From Sipunculus nudus (lineage: Eukaryota; Annelida; Sipuncula; Golfingiida; Sipunculidae), in assembly GCA_026874595.1 (NCBI GenBank), contig CM049317.1:9396382-9460381 (forward strand): a stretch of DNA of 64,000 nucleotides, read 5' to 3'. The notes below the pieces were generated by a model. It searched no databases and was not told the DNA's origin. It saw only the letters and a list, made by a program, of their open reading frames with translations. This document shows, piece by piece, positions 8,913 to 20,184 of the stretch. Position 1 is the first letter of the stretch. Each line of letters begins with the position of its first letter. A program made the translations under genes and the position numbers.

Positions 8913-10766
8913 ATGAATACTATTAAGCTTTTCAGTTTTAATGTTAGAGGATTGGCTGCGCCATTGAAAAGAAGAGAGATATTTTATTGGCTTAATCAAA
9001 GTGAGCACAGTGTTATTTTATTGCAAGAAACACATAGTAGTCCTAATGATTGCAACATGTGGAAGGCTGAGTGGGGAGGCAGAATTTATTTTTCTCACGG
9101 CACTAGAAATTCTAAGGGAGTGTGTATTCTAATTAAAAATAATTTTGAATACCTGGTACATCGGTGTCATACAGATAAGAACGGTAGATACATAATACTT
9201 GATGTAGAATCGGATGACTGCAGAATAACGTTAGCAAATATATATGGCCCGAATACGGATGATCCTGATTTTTTCTTAGAGTTAAGACATAAAATTGAAG
9301 TTGTTTCAAGTGATAAATGCGTAATAGGGGGAGATTTTAATGTAGTGATGAATAATGATATGGATAGAATAGGGGGAGGAAATTATAATGCAAAGGCACA
9401 ACGTGTGCTTTTGGATTGGTGTTGCGATTGGGGACTTGTTGATATATGGCGTAAAATGAACCCTGCAACGAAACAGTTTACTTGGCAAAGACAAAATCCT
9501 TTCAGAATGGGGTCTCGTTTAGATTATATAATGGTTTCAGAGTGTTTAGTCCAAAATGTTAGGAATGTTGAAATAGTGACAGGATATAAAAGTGACCATG
9601 ACGCAGTAAAATTAAAATTACAGGTTGCAGATTATAAGCGAGGAAAGGGCTTTTGGAAATTAAATGTCTCTTTAATGGAAGATGAGGGATATATAAATCT
9701 TATTCAAGAAACAATAGAACGAACAGAGAAAGAAAACCAAAATGCTTCAGCGGACGTTGTTTGGGAAATGATTAAGTGTAATTGTAGAGGTGTTACAATT
9801 AGGTTCAGTAGTGAAAAGAAAAGAAAACAAGTTAAAGAATTAGAGGTCCTTGAAAAAAGATTAAATGCATTGCAACATATGGAAACGGAAAAGAAAGATG
9901 CGGAAAATTTAATCGAATCTGAGGATAGACAGTCAAATATTTGTAAAATAAAAAGGGAGTTAGGTAAACTGATTGAGAATAAAACTAAAGGAGCAATGAT
10001 AAGGAGTAAGGTAAGGTGGCTGGAAGAGGGTGATAAACCAACAAAATATTTTCTAAATTTAGAAAAACGAAATTTTAATAAAAAATGTATACATATGTTG
10101 AAGGAGAGTAATGGAAACATTATTAAAAATCCAAAGGACATATTGAAAACACTAAACAAATTCTATATGAGTCTATATACATCTGAAGGGGCGAAAAAGA
10201 GTTCTATGGATTTTTTCAGTAGTATAAAATTGAAGAAAGCTTTAAATGCATGTGAAAAAAGAGATTTAGAAGGGCAGATTACGGAGTGTGAAATTTACAA
10301 TGTGCTCAAATCGTTTAAGAGAAATAAATCGCCTGGGACAGATGGTTTTTCAGCGGAGTTTTATCTAAAATTTTGGCCTCACTTGAAGGAAACATATTTG
10401 AAGATGATTAAAGAGTCTCTTGAAATAGGGAGGCTACCTTTGTCTACAAGACAAGGCATAATTACGGTAATCCCGAAAATTGGGAAAGACAAGCTCTATG
10501 TAAAGAACTGGCGACCTATATCGCTGCTTAACATAGATTACAAAATTATCGCAAAAACAATAGCGAATAGGTTGAAAAAATACCTCGCAAATCTAATTGA
10601 CAGTGATCAAACAGGTTTTATGCCGAACAGATTTATAGGGGAAGGAATAAATAAATTAATGATAATATTAGATTTATTAAAGGATAAAAGAGAAAAAGCT
10701 TTTTTTTTTTTTTTTGTTTCAATAGATTTTGAAAAAGCATATGATTTTTTAGAACATTCATTTTAA
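8913..10766 (+). pseudogene. LINE ORF2, first part: AP endonuclease and start of reverse transcriptase
   Basis: 617 codons up to a frame break. The endonuclease is complete and its catalytic residues are visible: FNVRGL (N10), LLQETH (E39), NIYGPN (Y111), GGDFNVV (D141, N143), SRLDYI (D204) and SDHDAV (D228, H229). A basic coiled linker follows (residues 250-420). RT begins with KSPGTDGFSAEFY, WRPISLLNIDYKIIAKTIA, TGFMPNRFI and block A, IDFEKAYD. Just before block A a T16 run (10700-10715) codes five Phe where most LINEs have about two. The frame ends at TAA 10764-10766 because one base is missing in a short T run. The endonuclease would nick target DNA and RT would copy the RNA from the nick. 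Confidence 0.88.
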
Positions 10767-12693
10767 ATGGAAAACGTTAGAATCTTTCAATTTTGGTCCT
10801 AAAATGTTAAAATGGATAAAAATGATGTATAAAGACATAACTTCTTGTGTGATAAATCGGGGAAATTTCTCAGAATTTTTTAAAATATCAAGAGGTGTTC
10901 GACAGGGATGTCCCTTATCCCCATACTTGTTTATCCTCTGCGCAGAAACTTTGGCACAAAAAATAAGAGATTCCGGAGATGTTAGAGGTTTTAAATTAAT
11001 AGAAAGGGATATAACATTAGTGCAATATGCCGACGACACCACGTTAATTTTATCAAATGTGGAATCAGTCAAATCTGTTTTAGATATATTTTCTGATTTT
11101 CAAAAATGTTCAGGCCTGAGGATAAATAAGGAAAAGACTGAGGTCTTGTCCGTAAATTGTAACATATATGAAAAGGAGAGAATTCAAGAACTGGGATTGA
11201 AAACCATAAATGGTCCTCTAAAGATGTTAGGAATAAAACTATTTGAAAAAATAGAAGAGACTATTAAAATAAATTATGAATCTGTAATGCTTAAAATAAA
11301 AGAGGCTATAATGAAATGGACGAGGAGAAATATGACCTTGAAAGGAAAGATAGTTATTTTAAAATCAGATATTATATCACAGTTGACATACTTAATGTCC
11401 GTCATTCCAAGTCCAAGCGAAAGTTACATAAAAGAATTGAATAAGATTTTATACTCGTTTATATGGAATAACGGTCCTGAGCAAATAAAGAGGAGAATTT
11501 TAATAGCTCCCATAGTGAAGGGAGGTCTGGCAATGACCGATATCTCGACTTTGAATGAGTCACTTAAGATATCCTGGGTGAAACGTTTAATTGTTAAGGA
11601 AAGAAATGATAAATGGAGACAACTTGTTCAAGAATTATTTAAGATAAATGTAGAATATGTATTTCGATGTAATATTAAAAAAGAACATTGTCGCTTAGTA
11701 ATGAAGTTTGACAATATCTTTTGGACGAATGTGTTACAAAGTTGGACTGACTTAAATTTTAAGGAACCAATGTCTAAATTAGAATTTGCGGAGCAAAATA
11801 TATGGTTTAACTCCTGTATAAAGATGAGTAGAGAACGTGGTCTTATTAATTTGATGTATAGTAGAGGTATTAGACAAGTTAAAGATCTGATCAAGGAGGG
11901 TTCAGATAACTATGAAGTTTTAACATTTCAAAGGTTTAAGTTCAAGTATACGGTGGGTATTGATTATTTAACATATCACAGAATTGCAAGTGCCATTTCA
12001 ATGAGAATGAAACTACTGTGTGTAAGATCCGAGGTACAAGAGGAAGAAAGTAAAGGTGTCTCTTTACAAATATTGAGGAATCTGAGGAAAGCAACTAGAT
12101 ACATTTATGATATTCTAATTCAAAGACAATATGAAACGCCTGAACGAGTGTGTAAAAAATGGGCACTTGATATAAACGAAGTATCAGTAGAAAGGGTCCT
12201 GAATGCATTTAGCGAATTATACAGGAATACTATCGATACAAAAATAAGAATGTTTCAGTATAGAATTTTACACAGGTGTTTAAAATTGAATCCGCTTTTG
12301 GAAAAAATGGGAATAAAAAGTAATGATAAATGTACATTTTGCAAGACAGAAAAAGAGACAATCTATCACATTATGTGGGAATGCACACATGTAGACAAAT
12401 TATGGAAGGATATCACAAAATATTGTTTAGAAAAAGGATGTAAAATAGGACCTTTATCACTGAGTAATGTTATATTTAATGATGCCTCAGCAGTTTTAGA
12501 AAATTCTATAGTACTGGTAATAAAAAGATATATCTATGTGTGTAGATGCAAAGAGGAGTTGCCGGTTGTACAAAGGGCAGTAGAATTCATTAAACATGTG
12601 CATGTTTTTGAGAAAATAGTCTCTAAAAATAGAGGAAAATTGGAAGAGCATAAAAAGAAATGGATGCAATTTGGAGAGTTTTTAGAGAATTAA
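10767..12693 (+). pseudogene. LINE ORF2, second part: reverse transcriptase core and C-terminal zinc finger
   Basis: Continues the previous entry in the next frame; an internal ATG is at 10804. Counted from that Met, RGVRQGCPLSP (31-40) and the catalytic VQYADDTT (73-80) are intact, followed by the thumb region (GLRINKEKTEVL). Near residue 515 is a CX2CX7HX4C-type finger (CTFCKTEKETIYHIMWEC), the zf-RVT motif of L1/Tx1 and related LINEs. No further stops occur to 12693. ORF2 is thus one small indel from full length, which suggests recent activity of the family, but the copy as read cannot make a single ORF2 protein. Confidence 0.88.
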
Positions 12694-12809
12694 AAAAAAA
12701 ATAGTAAATTAATATTTTTATATTTTTTTCAGATATCACGAAATGAAAGTTTTTATGTAAAATCTTGGTAAAAATCACACGGTGTTATTGAATGTGAATC
12801 TGTAACATT

Positions 12810-12899
12810 GTTTTGTGTTGTAATGTCTGTATTGTTTTGTTTTGTAATGTCTGTATTGATTTGTTCTGTAATAAAAAAAATAAAAAAAAAAAAAAAAAA
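12810..12899 (+). repeat. LINE 3' end: 24-bp tandem repeat and A-rich tail
   Basis: Two full 24-bp units (12810-12833, 12834-12857) with core TAATGTCTGTATTG and a partial third (12858-12872), then an A-rich tail ending at 12899. LINE 3' UTRs often carry such repeats next to the tail. Confidence 0.85.
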
Positions 12900-12900
12900 C

Positions 12901-13600
12901 TAAGTCTGTGATTATGTCAGTTTTGAAAGGATCTAACATATTATTTATGAGGATTTCCTGAAAAAGACCCCGATCAGCTTTAGCTAGATTCCCAAGTAAT
13001 TTGGCCGGGGAAACCCTTTGATTTCCAACCAATGTCTACATCGATCGGGAGATGGTCCTATCCGATACACTCACCTATACATAGCACTCAGAGGAGACAG
13101 CGTTGTTTTGAGTGGCAAGAGCGAAATCTTAAACGTCCCAAGCGCCGTTAGTCGCACTGTAGAACGTTGGCTTATCATGGATAAACAAAACTTAATTACC
13201 ATCTGCAAGTTCATTAGTATTTTACCAGAGGCATTTCTATATATAGCACCGTAGTCTGTATGTGGGGCGTTTAGATCACCTAGGATTAGATAATTATTAT
13301 TTTTTATCTATTTTTTCTTAAAATCTGTTTTTGCAATGTTATATGTTGGGGGTTATAATAAACTATTAAAGCTAGGTGTGGAGCTACTCCATCTCATTAT
13401 AACTGCATGAGAGGGCTTCGGCTTTTAAATTACCGAACCATTTGTTGACAGAATAATTATTTTTTTCTGTTAACAGCAATAAAATGGCATGTTTGCAACG
13501 AAAGTGTCCATGTGTTATGATATACATGTGAATACAAACTACTGCAGGAGTGTTTTGAGATTTGAAAAAAAAAATATGCCTGACTCTTAAATTAAGCATC
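12901..13600 (-). pseudogene. Jockey-like LINE remnant: endonuclease (5' half)
   Basis: The same dead LINE as 6580-8104, on the far side of the nested insertion. On the minus strand YNPQHITLQKQ (about 13350) and LGDLNAPHTDYGAI (about 13280-13240) are the pre-catalytic strand and the GDxNA motif of an AP endonuclease. A decayed SDH-like segment (about 13070) and the basic linker (VGNQRVSPAKLLGNLAKADR, 13032-12973) follow. Above 13380 an open stretch to 13602 may be the start of the endonuclease, but I cannot align it by eye. Several stops are present. Confidence 0.72.
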
Positions 13601-14504
13601 ACTCTAAAACTGTTTTAATATTTTCTCAATTATATAAATATTTTGGATTATACATTCTCGACTATGTCTAATTATTCCTCGTATTAGGAAAAAGTTCAAA
13701 TCTTGCCTTATGGGACTAAACGGAATGCATGACCCGGTTTCGTTTGTGTATATATCCAAAATATGCATGCTGATGAATGACATTAAGCAAATCGCATGCA
13801 AATAACTTAGATGACATTAAGCATATTTCTATATCATTTTATTGGAAGAAAATTATCAAGGAGAAACATTATCTCGAATGTCGGCATGGGAACTGTTATT
13901 TATATCTTTTAGATAACTATGTTTGTTTTATGAAAACGCAGTCCGCTTTTTGGCGACAGTCTGTAAAATTAATTTAAATAGCGCAGTTTAGCGACTCAGT
14001 CGCGAGAATAATATAACTCAGAGTTTTTTATGTATCTTCGCCGAGCGGTAAAGTGCGTTTATCGTTTTTGGTTATTATTTGGTTGGATGGTTATACTCAA
14101 CTTGTTGGATGTTAGCAACATTTTTTAAATTTTCACCTTATGGACGATCCACTAAATTCTAGAGATAATATGGATCACCATAATATGTGTTTGGTTTAAT
14201 ATTTCTTTGCCATTTTGAGGTGAGGCAATTTATAGTCATTCATAAATGTTGTTTTATGGGCCGCCTGTAGTTTGGTGGACAGAGCGAACTCGGGATGCAA
14301 CCATGGAGTCTGATCAGGATGCTGGCGGAGGAATATGTGTAACTATACTTTCTAGTTTATATTTAATGTATCTATAATAATACATGTTACCAATGTCTAA
14401 TTATTAAAAACGGGCATAGGACGTTGTGCTTGAAAACATATATACTTTGTGCTGTTTGAAATATAAAAAAAGAAAATCATCCAGTAAGCACATTCTCTCT
14501 CTCT

Positions 14505-14505
<1 letters not shown>
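13601..14505. other. No gene seen
   Basis: AT-rich DNA with short open frames lacking recognisable motifs. A short stretch at about 14038-14060 resembles a tRNA A box, without a convincing B box. A CT run is at 14495-14505. Confidence 0.5.

Positions 14506-14562
<57 letters not shown>
14506..14562. repeat. (TA)n microsatellite
   Basis: About 28 AT dinucleotides following a CT run. Confidence 0.97.
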
Positions 14563-14564
<2 letters not shown>

Positions 14565-15201
14565 GCATATATTAGATCACTTACTCCCTATGGGGGTGGT
14601 CATATAATATCATATTACGCGACGTGTGAGACGCAAGCTGTAATTATATGGCCGAGCTGCCTATCACAGAGCGGTCACATTGGGATAAGCAGCTGATCCA
14701 TAGAAAAGATCAACACAAAATATCAAGGTGACGTAAAAATAAAAATAAAAAGATGTAATTAATAGCTTAGTGAGGACATTGACTGATATTTTGAAACCTT
14801 GGCCTAGATATTATATAATGCATTATGTAAACCATCTATGGCAGTATATGGTAATTTGCATGCCAAATGAAGATCCGACTAATTGATAAGGAGGCAAGTA
14901 GTAATTTAAATAAATAATGGAACATTGGCTAAAAAGCATTTTTCAACTGTTATTGTGTAGGACATTGAATCTTTAATAAGCGTGAGTGAGTTTTGAAGTT
15001 AATTGGAGGTGTTTGATCGGAGCAGTCATATGATCTATAATTTAAGTCTAGAGGATTACGTGTATTACATTTTTGCTATTATTTTGTTGATCTTTGTTGG
15101 ATCGTTATGTAAGATATGTGTTATCTGTTCTTACAACAATCAGAGCATGCAGGAATTTAACCTGTACCGACTGAACCACAATATCCAGGTATGAAGCTAT
15201 A

Positions 15202-15592
15202 GCATTCAATACATGCGTGTGCGGTACGTATGCGTATGCTGTATGAATGCGTAATGCAGCTAGAAAATGGACGCCTATGATTCTATTCAAAGGTATACGT
15301 ATGCGGTACGTATTCAGCAAAAATGGGCCTGTAATGAGTAGTGAAGTTATCTGCAATAGGAATGCCCTATCACTGGCGTCAAAGGGTGGAATTCCCCCGT
15401 CCTTTAGCATGCGTATGCGTAAATTTTCAATCGCTACCCTGAGCGATATAGAAACGCGTTGCATACGCACACGTCTGTACGCATACGTACAGCATATACG
15501 CATAAATGGATTCACTCTAAGAATTTTTCCAATGCCAAGCTGCATACGCATGCGTCATGCATACGTACTGCATATATGCATGCATGGAATGC
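15202..15592. mobile_element. Palindromic MITE, copy in first duplicate
   Basis: The left end GCATTCAATACATGCG and right end GCATGCATGGAATGC are imperfect inverted repeats about 40-50 bp long, rich in GCATACGT-type words. The interior has no coding sequence. The ends define an element of about 390 bp; the superfamily is unclear. Confidence 0.6.
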
Positions 15593-15609
15593 CACCTTTA
15601 GACGTAAAA

Positions 15610-15800
15610 TACATGTCATGCTGTTATGACCCATATTGTAATAATTGGCCCATATTGTAATAACGGTCCGTATTGTAATAAAAACGACCCATAAATTCAA
15701 AGTGCCAATATTGTAATAATACTTGCCCATAGCGTAATAATGGCCAATATTGTAAAAAAAAATGCCCATATTGTAATTATCTTGCCCTACCAATATTGTA
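15610..15800. repeat. Degenerate TATTGTAATAA tandem repeat (also at 16868-17050)
   Basis: About ten copies of a 15-22-bp word, GCCCATATTGTAATAA with variation. The same block occurs in the second duplicate at 16868-17050. Confidence 0.85.
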
Positions 15801-16461
15801 AATAAAAACGAGAAGTGGGAAAACGGTCATTAATGTAATAACACCTGTTGTTTAAGCTCAAGAATGAATCCTAGTTCTATCATGCGATTTGTCGTTTCAG
15901 AATACCTTAATTCTCATATGAAGGCCATTTTGGTTATTAGTATATAATGTAACAAATGCAGTCAAGGGGCGGATCCAGGATTGAGGAAAGGGGGGGGGTC
16001 CAACCCGGGAAAATGTAATTAATAGCTTAGTGAGGGGATTGACTAAGATTGTGAGACCTTGGCCTAGACATTATATAATGCATTATGTGAATCTACCATG
16101 GCAGTATATGGTAATTTGCATGCAAAATAAAGATCCGATTAATTGATAATGAGGAAAGTAGTAATTTAAATAAATAAAGTAACATTGGCTAAAAAGTATT
16201 CATCAACTGTTATTGTGTAGGACATTGACTCTTAAATAAACGTGACTGAGTTTTGAAGTTAATTGGAGGTGTTTGATCGGAGCAGTCATATGATCTATAA
16301 TTTAAGTCTAGAGGATTACGTGTATTAAATGTTTGCTATTATTTTGTTGATCTTTGTTGGATCGTTATGTAAGATATGTGCTATCTGTTCTTACAACAAT
16401 CAGAGCATGCAGGAATTTAAACTGTACCGACTGAACCACAATATCCAGGTATAAAGCTATA

Positions 16462-16840
16462 GCATTCCATACATGCGTATGCTGTACGAATGCGTAATGC
16501 AACTAGAAAATGGACGCCTGCGATTCTATTCATACGTATTCGTATGCGGTACGTATTCAGCAAAAATTGGCCTGTAATGAGTGGTGAAGTTATCTGCAAT
16601 AGGAATGCCCTATCACTGGCGTCAAAGGGTGGAATTCCCCCGTCCTTTAGCATACGTATGCGTAAATTTTCAATCGCTACCCTGAGCGATATAGAAACGC
16701 GTTGCATACGCACACGTCTTTACGCATACGTACTGCAAACGCATATATGGATTCACTCTGAGAGAATATTATTTTTCCTATGCCCAGCTGCATACGCATG
16801 CGTCATGCATACGTACTGCATATCTGCATGCATGGAACGC
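16462..16840. mobile_element. Palindromic MITE, copy in second duplicate
   Basis: Equivalent of 15202-15592, slightly shorter because the left arm has a deletion. Confidence 0.6.
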
Positions 16841-17287
16841 CACCTTTAGACGTAAAACACATCTCATGCTGTTATGAACTATATTGTAATAACTGGCCCA
16901 TATTGTAATAACGGTCCGTATTGGAATAAAACGACGCATAAATTCAAAGTGCCAATATTGTAATAATACTTGCCCATAGCGTAATAATGGCCAATATTGT
17001 AATAAAAAATGCCCATATTGTAATAATCTTGCCCTACCAATATTGTAAATCAAAACGAGAAGTGGGAAAATGGCCAATCATGTAAAAACATATTTTTCAA
17101 ACTCAAGAATGAATCCCATTTCTAACAGGCGATTTGTCTTTTTTAGAATACCTTTTCAAATGAAGGCCATTTGGGTTCCTCATTAGTATAATATGGTGAA
17201 TACTGTAGAAGGTGAATTAACTGCTTATTATCATCCTTTTAACATATTTCTCCTTTTATTTTTATAACGACATACAACAGTTCTCCT

Positions 17288-17640
17288 CAGGGGCGTAGCC
17301 AGGACTGAGGGAAGGGAGGGGGCCATGATCAGTGGTGGAGCCAGAAGTTCGAAAACAGAGGATTTCCTGTTCCTGAAAAACTGTTTCCTCATTTCTGTGC
17401 GTGATGTTGTCAAATTGTGGAGAAGTTCAATGTTTAATATTTATATTTCTTCAAAATCAGGGGCGTAGCCAGGATTGAGGGAGGGGAGGGGGCCTTGATC
17501 AGTGGCGGAGCCAGAAATTCGAAAACAGTTTGAGGATTTCCTGTTCCTGAAAAACTGTCCCCTTATGTTTTTGCGTGATGTAGTCAAACTGCATGTAGAG
17601 AGGCTCAATATTTAATATTTTTATTCCTTCAAAATTAGGA
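17288..17640. repeat. 171-bp tandem duplication with hAT-like termini
   Basis: GGGGCGTAGCCAGGA...ATCAGTGGNGGAGCCAGAA...TCAAAAT occurs at 17290 and again at 17460. CAGGGGCGTAGCCAGG and CAGTGGCGGAGCCAG resemble terminal inverted repeats of hAT-type transposons, and the reverse form GATCCGCCACTG is present at 18079-18090. No 8-bp target duplication could be matched, so element borders are uncertain. Confidence 0.65.
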
Positions 17641-17782
17641 TATAAAATTTCAATCGTTTTCAAACAATTCAACGCCGCAAAGGCGCATTCATGTTTGTAA
17701 TTTTCAAAATATTATCTTTTAAATGTAATTCTCGGAGTGAAATAACTGATATGTTGAAGTCTTTGAATTTTACCGGGTTTCG

Positions 17783-17858
17783 TGGTCTCGACAGCACACA
17801 GGACTCCTAGAAGCACAGACCGCGAGTTCGAGTACCGCTATCACCAGAGCCGTTAGAT
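17783..17858 (+). repeat. Possible tRNA-derived SINE head
   Basis: GCGAGTTCGAGTACCGC resembles a Pol III B box (GTTCGA core) and lies about 45 nt after a weak A-box-like GTGGTCTCGACAGC. It cannot fold into a clean cloverleaf, so it is not called a tRNA gene. Confidence 0.25.
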
Positions 17859-18108
17859 TGTTCACTGTCGACTCCAACCAGGGCCTGTTGTTCTGTAGTT
17901 GTTCTGTATATCTGTTCATGTATATTTTTATACTTAACTAATCAATTTGAAAGGAATAAACTGCAGATAACTTTAATACAATCTAATTGATAATTAATAA
18001 AAAAATATATGGGAAATTAGACAAAATGAGAGATATTGCAGCTCAACGGGGGACCGCGCGCCGAAGGCGTCCCCTCTTGATCCGCCACTGATATCAAAGG
18101 CAATTTAA

Positions 18109-18111
<3 letters not shown>

Positions 18112-18168
<57 letters not shown>
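18112..18168. repeat. (TA)n microsatellite
   Basis: Uninterrupted TA run. G-rich runs follow at about 18220-18246 and 18315-18325. Confidence 0.97.
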
Positions 18169-18171
<3 letters not shown>

Positions 18172-18657
18172 TTAAGTGAAATTCCGAAAGTTGAAGGGCA
18201 GGAGTACTGGGTGCGACCGACGGGTGGTGGGGTGGGGGGGGGGGGCATATATGACTTATATGCTGATATGTCTTTTTTTTTAAAAAAAACTCACCTTCGG
18301 CCACAATATTAGTCAGGGGGGGGGGCAAATCTGCACCTGATATTTATTTTTTTACCGTGACCTAATTTCCAAGCTAATACACTTTATCCGATCACCAATT
18401 ATTGATCGGTTCTGTCCCAGTTTGAGCTAGCTCTCCAATACGACTGATTATACAAAACTTACTCTTGGTCTGAGTAATATTGACAGGTAATAGATTTACA
18501 ATTGGAGATAATTTTGGACCTTAACCAAGCTACCCTAAACAAGCTTCAAGCTACATAGCCAATCCGAGCTATCCTTATTCATAGGCACGGGAACAGCATT
18601 TTGATTGGGGACGGGTTGCAAAAAATAATAAATATAAAATGGTTGGAGGATGTGTTG

Positions 18658-18661
<4 letters not shown>

Positions 18662-18706
<45 letters not shown>
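18662..18706. repeat. (TA)n microsatellite
   Basis: Uninterrupted TA run of about 45 bp. Confidence 0.97.
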
Positions 18707-18709
<3 letters not shown>

Positions 18710-18784
18710 TTTCTTTCATTACAAATAGTTTGGTATATCAAAAAAAATATTTGTATTAATCATTGTTAATTTGGTCTCATACTA

Positions 18785-19345
18785 AATAATCTTATACGGC
18801 GCAGATCAGTATAGTGAATTTTAATCCATTCAACTTGTATTGCTTTAGTTTCAATCTTTGCAAAATTTAAATTATTTAAGTGCACGCGGGTGCTGATTAG
18901 CACATTCTGAAATTCCTGTAGTAAGAATCCAAAATTAACGTTGATCAGTAAATGTCATTAAATCCTTCCATTGTATGATTTGCATTTTTGAAAAATATAT
19001 ATTGCCCAAGTACACACGTATGCTGATCAGCGCATTCTGAAACGTTCTTGTATTAATTATTTCTATACGGCGCTGATCAGCAGAGAATTTTAATCTATTT
19101 TTAAATAATTAATACCTTGAATTGCTTTATTTTCAATCTTTGCCACATTTTAATTATTCAAGTGCACACGAGTGCTGATCAGCGCAGTCTGAAATTCCTG
19201 TAGTATTTCACTGTTCAGTAAATGATATTAAATCCCTTTATTGTTATATATTTTTAATTTACACTTTTAAATATATTTGCACAAGTACACATGCACGGGT
19301 GTTGATCAGCGCAGTATTCATATTCGGCGTTGCTCGCTGATCAGC
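18785..19345. repeat. Degenerate ~130-150-bp repeats around the palindrome GCTGATCAGC
   Basis: Blocks containing AAGTGCACNCGNGTGCTGATCAGCGCA and CTGAAATTCCTGTAGTA recur with the palindrome centred near 18893, 19021, 19172 and 19299. A further TATACGGCGCTGATCAGC version lies between blocks (19066) and GCTGATCAGCG at 19335. The spacing is 127-151 bp. Confidence 0.8.
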
Positions 19346-19560
19346 GAAATACTCCTCCCGGCAGTAAGGCTCGTTCTTTGGCCGTTTAATGATGTCAACA
19401 TCCGGCCATAGCAAAACAAGGAAATCTGGAAATCCCCGTGGTTGTGGCCGCGTTTTGGGGGAAACCATGACAGATAGACCTGAATTCACAGTCGGCTGAA
19501 TGTAAGAGCTGTCAGTGCCGGGCATTGGATGTATGTATATGTTATCGTACGTATTTTGAT
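19310..19560. promoter_or_regulatory. CpG-richer patch, candidate promoter of the split gene
   Basis: CpG is scarce in the surrounding DNA but frequent here (for example GGCCGCGTTTTGGGG and CGTACG). The patch is 1.2 kb upstream of the first coding exon, whose ATG is preceded by a 3' splice site, so an upstream 5' UTR exon is required. No TATA box or clear donor can be assigned. A minus-strand open frame (19525-19259) lies over it and is not convincing as a gene. Confidence 0.3.
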
Positions 19561-20184
19561 GATTTTTTATAGCAACAGAACTAATATTGTCATGTTACCG
19601 TAACAGGGTAACTGTAGGTTCCAAAGTACTGTGGCAAGGCAATGCGATGCTGACGAGGACGAAGTCCATTATCTGTTCACTGTTGTAATGGCTAACGCTG
19701 GTGACGTAATTGTTGTTATAAGACATAGAAGTGATTTTGATAGGTGTTTGAGTGTCCAGTCTACAGTGCCAAGGTACGGGACTTGTGACCCCACGTAGGC
19801 CGAACTATAGAATCTGTCCAACGCTACCTGTCCAACGGTGATCCTATGCACATTGATTAATTACTACCTTTGGAGTGCATGTATGTGCATGTCAATCATA
19901 TAATAAAATGTGCTCCGCCCCAATATGGTTTCTCACATTAGAATTTAATTGAAACTTAGAAAAATTGTGTAGGATACACAGTAACAATAATCAGTAATTT
20001 TTTGCAAAAATAGAGATTTTAAAAACATATTAAAAATCGACCAGATCGGCATTGCATGGCACTTTTTTTAATGTGTTCCACATGCTCAAGCCACAGGTCT
20101 GCATGTGGAACAGCATGCAGGTCAACATTTAGGGTGATCCAAAATTCTCACTTTATTTAAAGGAAGAGCAGTAGAAACCATATA
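19561..20184. other. No gene seen; possible 5' UTR or first intron
   Basis: Contains a potential donor, CAGG|GTAACT (about 19608), which may belong to a non-coding first exon. Otherwise featureless AT-rich sequence. Confidence 0.3.

Larger units (their letters stand above)
8105..12900 (+). mobile_element. L1/Tx1-like LINE, 5'-truncated, nested in the Jockey-like LINE
   Basis: The element has ORF1 (RRM-type), a 341-nt spacer, ORF2 (AP endonuclease, RT, CCHC), a 3' UTR with a 24-bp repeat, and an A-rich tail ending at 12899. It lies between TAAGACTGT (8096-8104) and TAAGTCTGT (12901-12909), 9-bp probable target-site duplications with one mismatch. Removing the insert and one duplication rejoins the Jockey-like frame. 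The 5' end starts with an A27 run inside ORF1, so the promoter and the N-terminal half of ORF1 are missing. Confidence 0.88.
14753..17205. repeat. 1.26-kb tandem duplication (two copies)
   Basis: Copy 1 spans about 14753-15950 and copy 2 about 16013-17205, aligned with a near-constant offset of 1260 bp (for example the same sequence at 15001 and 16261). Each copy contains a unique-looking 450-bp head, a palindromic MITE, and a block of TATTGTAATAA repeats. About 60 bp of GGGGCGGATCCAGG-type sequence (15960-16012) separates the copies and looks like a hAT-type terminus. Confidence 0.93.

Noticed and set aside
15105-15551. Minus- and plus-strand frames of 93-148 codons through the palindromic MITE
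   Set aside because: The same frames recur in both duplicates only because the DNA is duplicated and rich in palindromes; the peptides are Arg/Ile/Tyr-rich translations of GCATACGT words.
19259-19525. Minus-strand 88-codon frame over the CpG-rich patch
   Set aside because: No domain or splice context, and it overlaps the palindrome repeats. More likely promoter or UTR sequence than a divergent gene, but not excluded.
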